64,000 bases of DNA, taken from Eutrigla gurnardus (Eukaryota; Chordata; Actinopteri; Perciformes; Triglidae). The notes beneath the pieces were generated by a model. The model was not told the DNA's origin and ran no database searches. It worked only from the letters and a program-made list of their open reading frames with translations. Below, one piece after another: positions 57,901 to 64,000 of this stretch (its first letter is position 1; each line of letters opens with the position of its first letter). The stretch covers positions 13,164,944 to 13,228,943 of the forward strand of contig OY741287.1 of assembly GCA_963514095.1 (NCBI GenBank), in the 5' to 3' direction. Position numbers and translations under genes: made by a program.

Positions 57901-58672
57901 CACTGCTGCAGGCTGTGGTGTTCTAAACATGTGTTCTGGTGTTACAGTTTATTTCAGTTTCTTTGGCTCATCTCTTGAAACTTTGTTAATATTCTCAGAA
58001 CCTGATTTGTCTAAATAGCTTCCATGTTCCAACACAACACCATAACTCACCTGCAAAAGGTCAGAACTCACTCAAAACATTGAAGTCGTGCTTCAAAACA
58101 AAGTGAGTGTCTCATATAAAAAGTCTCTGCCCTCCAAATGAAAAGTTCCTTTGACCTCATGGAAACAATGGTGGTCAGAATGTTTAGATGTTTTTCAGGA
58201 CGGCAGTGGAGCCTGGAAATGTTCCTTATATCCACATTTCAGGTTTGTCCTATTTCTTTAGTTGACCCTGAATGTTTCCTCTACTAGAATGTTCTGTTTG
58301 TCCAGTGAACTGAACACTAAACTGAATACTATCCACATGCTGATTTCATCAGTACAAGTTTCTTTTACAGTATTACACACTGCACTCACGTTTCCATGGA
58401 AACGGTTACAGTTGCCCTGTTCATGATGTACCTGAGCAGGTTCCTCCACGTTCAGACATTGTGGTTATTCTGTTGTAGTCCAGCTCTATAAATATGTTTG
58501 GTAACAGCCGTACTCATGAATAGCACCTGTCAGCTGACTGGAGATGACGTGTGATTGGTTGATGTAAGATGGGACAAACTCCTCATTGGTTAGTGAAGTT
58601 CAAGTTTCTCCTGACAGACAATTTACCAGTTTAGTGGACGTTAGAAAATACTCCATAGTACATAATGATATT
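57901..58672. repeat. Duplicated SRCR-gene intron block, copy 3
   Basis: Matches 9735-10,507 throughout, with only scattered substitutions and one-base indels. It ends in ATGATATT, the left target duplication of the large hAT. Confidence 0.9.
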
Positions 58673-59191
58673 CAGAGATGGACAGAGTACACGACCCCAG
58701 TACTTGAGTAAGAGTACAAATACTACTGGTCAACATTTACTCTGTGACAAGTAAAAGTAGCTCAGTCGACATGGTACTCGAGTAAGAGTAAAAAAGTACT
58801 TGCTTTTAAAGGTACTTAAGTATCCAAAAGTACATGCTATTAAATTTACTTTAAATAAAAGTAAGAGTAAGAGTACATTTCAAATCAAATGAATGGGATC
58901 ACAGGACTACAGCAGATGTTGCAGATGCAGATGTTTATTAACAATCATTGAAATTGTAACCAGATGAACCTGCACCGTCCAACGAACTCTCTATCATTGG
59001 GAACTGGAACCCCCTCAAAGACCAATGTTGTCCCCACACCACTGGTTGAGAATCACTGTTTTACAAAAAACGACATCTCTGCTTTCAATAACTCAATGTT
59101 GAGGTCACTTGTCTTTACAGGAAGGACAATATAGGAGCACAACAAACTCTGTCTCCCCATGTCTGTCTTGTCCGTCTCCGTTTCAAACCAC

Positions 59192-59291
<100 letters not shown>

Positions 59292-59406
59292 GCCACTTCC
59301 TACAAAATGTAGTTTTTGTGATCAACACACACTCACATTCTCACAACACGATGACATTGACCGAGACAAATAGGAAAAACACACGGTGAAAGTCTGGTTA
59401 ACTTAC

Positions 59407-59619
59407 GTCAACGTGTTTCTTTAAGTTGGACGTGGAGTTGTTGAAAGCAGAGATGTCGTTTTCCTTCGGCAAACACAATACACATTGGAAAATATATGAC
59501 TGTTTGTCTGTGTCCATGTTTTTTACTCTGTAAAACTCAAACATGGAGTCCAGATAAGGCCAAGGATGTTCTGAAAGTTCCTCCGGATCATTATCACACT
59601 CAGTCTGAGACTCAGTCAT
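59407..59619 (-). CDS. hAT transposase first exon with BED finger
   Basis: 71 codons from Met at 59,619 to the donor GTTGAC|GTAAGT. It reads HPWPYLDSMFEFYRV, then QCVLCLPKEN and SNLKKHVD: the aromatic pair, CxxC and terminal His of a BED finger as in the AC9/ZBED-like hAT group. BED fingers bind the element ends. The catalytic exons that should follow toward lower coordinates are absent. An open, undamaged first exon with a perfect donor is notable in an otherwise dead element. Confidence 0.7.
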
Positions 59620-60231
59620 TGTCGCGGTTTTGTGTTGACAAACACAGTGGAGAGCATGGCTACTTTGGCGGTATCCTTATGGGGAGGGATTACGTATTTC
59701 TGCTTTTACGTAGATCCCAGTGGAGAGCGTGCACTGTGATAGGTTTCCTTCTTTGACAAACACAGCTTGTGTTCAATAGTATTTTAAAAAAAAAGAAAGA
59801 AAAAAAAAAAGAGCAGACCTGAAAGTAACGAGTACTTTTCAGCCTTTCTAGAAATTAACTCGAGCAATCATAATTTCACGTCATGAAGATGTTATAGGTT
59901 AAAGCAACTAATGAAAGACAAGTAGGCAACTTCGAAGAGTTCTCATCTTTACTCTTTAGTGCAGGGCTTCAGGGCTGTAGTGCTACTGTGCATCATACTG
60001 TCAATTAACATAGCCTACTGTCCATCAACAACATTGGAAATACATAAATACAATACAACATTGTAAATAAATATAAATGAAATGTAAATGTGTTTGTCAC
60101 TAATACTTAAATACAAGCAGATTAGTGTCCACTGGTTGTTTCTATTTGAAAGAGCCAAACATGCCCACGCCGGTCTGTAACAGAAATGAACTGCTGGCAG
60201 ATTTCTGTCAGATCACTATTGTCAAGTCTCT

Positions 60232-62455
60232 TCCTTCATCTCATCCAGTCTCTCCTTCTCCTCCTCCATCTCCTCCAGCTTCTCCTCCTCTATCTCCTCC
60301 AGCCTCTCCTTCTCTACCTCCTCCTGCCTCTCTTCCTCTACCTTCTCTGGCCTCTCCTCCTCTATCTGCTCCAGCCTCTCCTTCTCTACCTCCTCCTGCC
60401 TCTCCTCCTCTATCTCCTCCAGCCTCTCCTTCTCTACCTCCTCCTCTCTTCCTCTATCTGCTCCAGCCTCTCCTTCTCTACCTCCTCCTGCCTCTCTTCC
60501 TTCATCTCCTCCAGCCTCTCCTTCTCTACCTCCTCCAGCCTCTCCTTCTCCTCCTGCCTCTCTTCCTCCATCTCCTCCAGCTTCTCCTCATCCATCTCCT
60601 CCAGCCCTCCTTCTCCTCCTGCCTCTCTTCCTCTACCTTCTCTGGCCTCTCCTCCTTCATCTCCTCCAGCTTCTCTTCCTCTACCTCCTGCCTCTCTTCC
60701 TCCATCTGCTCCAGCTTCTCCTCATCCATCTCCTCCAGCCACTCCTTCTCCTCCTGCCTCTCTTCCTCTACCTTCTCTGGCCTCTCCTCCTCCATCTCCT
60801 CCAGCTTCTCCTCCTCCATCTCCTCCAGCCTCTCCTTCTCCTCCTGCCTCTCTTCCTCTACCTTCTCTGGCCTCTCCTCCTTCATCTCCTCCAGCTTCTC
60901 TTCCTCTACCTCCTGCCTCTCTTCCTCCATCTGCTCCAGCTTCTCCTCATCTATCTCCTCCAGCCTCTCTTCCTCCATCTCCTCCAGCTTCTCCTCATCC
61001 ATCTCCTCCAGCCTCTCCTTCTCCTCCTGCCTCTCTTCCTTCATCTCCTCCAGCCTCTCCTTCTCTACCTCCTCCTGCCTCTCTTCCTTCATCTCCTATA
61101 GCCTCTCCTTCTCTACCTCCTCCTGCCTCTCTTCCTCTACCTTCTCTGGCCTCTCCTCCTCCATCTCCTCCAGCTTCTCCTCCTCTATCTGCTCCAGCCT
61201 CTCCTTCTCTACCTCCTCCTGCCTCTCTTCCTTCATCTCCTCCAGCCTCTCCTTCTCCTCCTGCCTCTCTTCCTCTACCTTCTCTGGCCTCTCCTCCTCT
61301 ATCTCCTCCAGCCTCTCCTTCTCTACCTCCTCCTGCCTCTCTTCCTCCATCTCCTACAGCTTCTCCTCCTCTATCTCCTCCAGCCTCTCCTTCTCCTCCT
61401 GCCTGTCTTCCCCTACCTTCTCTGGCCTCTCCTCCTTCATCTCCTCCAGCTTCTCCTCCTCTATCTCATCCAGCCTCTCCTTCTCTACCTCCTCCTGCCT
61501 CTCTTCCTTCATCTCATCCAGCCTCTCCTTCTCTACCTCCTCCTGCCTCTCTTCCTTCATCTCCTCCAGCTTCTCCTCCTCTATCTCCGCCAGCCTCTCC
61601 TCCTCTACCTCCTCCTGCCTCTCCTCCTCTATCTCCTCCAGCTTCTCCTCCTCTATCTCCTCCAGCCTCTCCTCCTCTACCTCCTCCTGCCTCTCCTCCT
61701 CTATCTCCTCCAGCTTCTCCTCCTCTATCTCCTCCTGCCTCTCTTCCTTCATCTCCTCCAGCTTCTCCTCCTCTATCTCCTCCAGCCTCTCCTTCTCTAC
61801 CTCCTCCTGCCTCTCTTCCTTCATCTCCTCCAGCTTCTCCTCCTCTATCTCCTCCAGCCTCTCCTTCTCTACCTCCTCCTGCCTCTCTTCCTTCATCTCA
61901 TCCAGCCTCTCCTTCTCTACCTCCTCCTGCCTCTCCTCCTCTATCTCCTCCAGCCTCTCCTTCTCTACCTCCTCCTGCCTCTCTTCCTCCATCTCCTACA
62001 GCTTCTCCTCCTCTATCTCCTCCAGCCTCTCCTTCTCCTCCTGCCTGTCTTCCCCTACCTTCTCTGGCCTCTCCTCCTTCATCTCCTCCAGCTTCTCCTC
62101 CTCTATCTCATCCAGCCTCTCCTTCTCTACCTCCTCCTGCCTCTCTTCCTTCATCTCATCCAGCCTCTCCTTCTCTACCTCCTCCTGCCTCTCTTCCTTC
62201 ATCTCCTCCAGCTTCTCCTCCTCTATCTCCGCCAGCCTCTCCTCCTCTACCTCCTCCTGCCTCTCCTCCTCTATCTCCTCCAGCTTCTCCTCCTCTATCT
62301 CCTCCAGCCTCTCCTCCTCTACCTCCTCCTGCCTCTCCTCCTCTATCTCCTCCAGCTTCTCCTCCTCTATCTCCTCCTGCCTCTCTTCCTTCATCTCCTC
62401 CAGCTTCTCCTCCTCTACCTCCTCCAGCCTCTCCTTACCTCCTCCAGCCTCTCTG
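60232..62455. repeat. Pyrimidine-rich minisatellite, expanded copy
   Basis: Homologous to 3546-4825 but about 2.2 kb. The dominant unit of 48-60 bp encodes EEMKEERQEEVEKERLEE-like sequence on the minus strand, interrupted by TAG (from ctacagcttc variants) near 61,994, 61,352 and 61,094. A higher-order block of about 640 bp (61,354-61,992) is repeated at 61,996-62,430 with few changes, indicating recent block duplication. Confidence 0.92.
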
Positions 62456-63520
62456 CAGTCTGTCACCTTACACAATGTGTTGATGCATGACATGAACAGA
62501 TACATTAGGGATACAATGATCATAGAGCTTGATGGTACAGTTATTGCCTGAGCAAAAAAGGCTTTTACTAAATATTAAGATTACTTAATATGAATTAATT
62601 ATATTTGATAATTATAAAATCACATGATCATCTAGAATCTGAGGTTTTATTGTATTTCCACCACAAATTTTCTTTATTTGTGTTTTTAAACCGTTGCTCT
62701 CTTCTACACAAATACATGAAAATAAGAATGAAAAAATAACTTTAACAAAGTGTATCTCTTTGGCATTAAATATTCTCTTTTATTCAATATCTGTATTGTT
62801 GAGCCTCTACCTATACACCCTTGAAATAACTTACACTTTGACTCCTAAAGAAGTCTCTTATACACTTTTCTTTTCTTTGACATCCTTCAAATCCTGGACA
62901 GCACACACACACACACGCACGTACACACACGTACACACGTACACGAACACAAACAGACACAAACACAAATGTAAATGACACCACTGATATTAATATCCAT
63001 CTAGCTGACGTGACCCAGGAAGAACAAATGCCGAACATGTTGACAACCTGCAGATAACCTGCACTGTCTCTCTTCCGGTCCAACTAGCAGGTTGCAGGTA
63101 GTTTTAACAAGCAGAAAGAGTGACAGTGGGGACAGCCAATCACATGTAAGTTAGCGAGAAACCGGCAGCCAATCAGGGAGCGGTATTTAGGTTAGAGGCG
63201 GGACTTCTAGCAGAGACCGACATAACCCTCTGTGTGCCATAATCATTGACTAAACACTACGGACAGCGGTTGTATTGATAGTGACTACACAGTAGCGGCT
63301 GAATATTGGTAGGGACGTGTCCCTAGCGTCCCTACCCAATTCTACGCCCTTGAAAAGTAAAAGTATTTGTCTTGGAAATGTATTCAAGTAAGAGTAATAA
63401 GTACCAAAGAAATCTAATACTCAAGTAAAGTACAAAATCCTCTGGATATGTACTTAAGTACAGTACTTAAGTAAATATACTCCGTTACTGTCCACCACTG
63501 ATGATATTCATGGTTTATAT

Positions 63521-64000
63521 TAGGGGTGTCAACGATACAATAATAAATCTTAACCGTTTAGAAAAATCAATAACCGTTTACACGTCATTTTCCCTCCTCC
63601 TCGTTTATTTCTCACCAATATATACGGCTATAGTATCCGGCCCGCGAAGGAATATTTACTGGCCCGTTTAGTGAAAAAAAACCTTAAAAAATGCCGTATA
63701 GTGTCTGATATGAGCTGCCCTCTCTCATCTCCGCGCAGCACAGTGGAGACTTGCTCCTTAAGGCGCGCGGCCACAACAACCCTCACCGCGCGCCCCCGCT
63801 ACGTTCTTCTTCGTGTACGTTCTTGATGTTGTTCTGATGACCGTCCGCCTCGTTGAACCACCACGATGTCGCTTTCTACTTTGAAAACTCGGAAAGTTGA
63901 CACTGTATTTGGATAAGCTGTTGCACTCTTCAGACTCGTGGTGTGAGCGGAACCGGACCGGACCGGTACTTTATAATCAAAATGCGGCTGTGTGTCTCCG
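63521..64000. mobile_element. Non-autonomous hAT, second copy, cut by the window edge
   Basis: TAGGGGTGTCAACGAT start at 63,521 with the same left flank gtttatat (63,513-63,520) as at 5547. Collinear with 5555-6035. Confidence 0.85.

Noticed and set aside
60125..62551. 808- and 765-codon plus-strand ORFs
   Set aside because: Same minisatellite artefact; amino-acid composition changes abruptly with repeat register.

Overview
The window is repeat-rich vertebrate DNA from a ray-finned (teleost) fish. The evidence is phase-consistent introns, teleost-style group B SRCR receptor exons, a KDZ (Zisupton-like) transposase gene, many hAT elements with 8-bp target duplications, Tc1 and L2-like LINE fragments, and long CA and polypurine/polypyrimidine arrays. 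No rRNA, tRNA or CRISPR was seen.

Layout. (1) 1-13,601: 3' half of a plus-strand membrane receptor gene. It has two tandem SRCR-domain exon pairs (6790-7485 and 10975-11664), one Ig-like exon, one transmembrane exon and a short cytoplasmic exon. Its introns hold nested transposons: a ~4.6 kb hAT element (945-5534), a hAT MITE (5555-6321), a solo-LTR-like block and a damaged hAT. (2) 13,745-15,446: nested LINE fragments. (3) 18,805-24,628: a KDZ transposase-type gene whose reading frame I can follow through 14 exons to a stop at 23,927 (709 codons), plus two exons that look like its former C-terminus. (4) 27,350-36,852, minus strand: a chain of small exons with compatible splice phases, identity unknown. 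(5) 36,900-44,728: a foldback element, a copy of the SRCR-gene 5' flank cut by a Tc1 pseudogene, a hAT copy, six in-frame exons of a DZIP1/DZIP1L gene and an LTR-like element with GC-rich arrays. (6) 45,100-48,237: a GC-rich candidate promoter region and a complete hAT-Charlie-type transposon with an intact 603-aa transposase. (7) 49,600-64,000: a small uncertain gene, then the start of a second SRCR receptor gene (signal-peptide exon 52,030; SRCR exon 57,560) running off the right edge.

The two SRCR genes are parts of one duplicated family. The intron block at 796-6329 recurs at 58,525-64,000 with the same two hAT insertions at the same positions. A third copy at 10,361-10,520 lacks both insertions and shows the empty sites, so the order of insertion and duplication can be read directly. 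The receptors would act at the cell surface; the remaining coding DNA is mostly transposon-derived. Family names come from motif recognition by eye, not from a database search.
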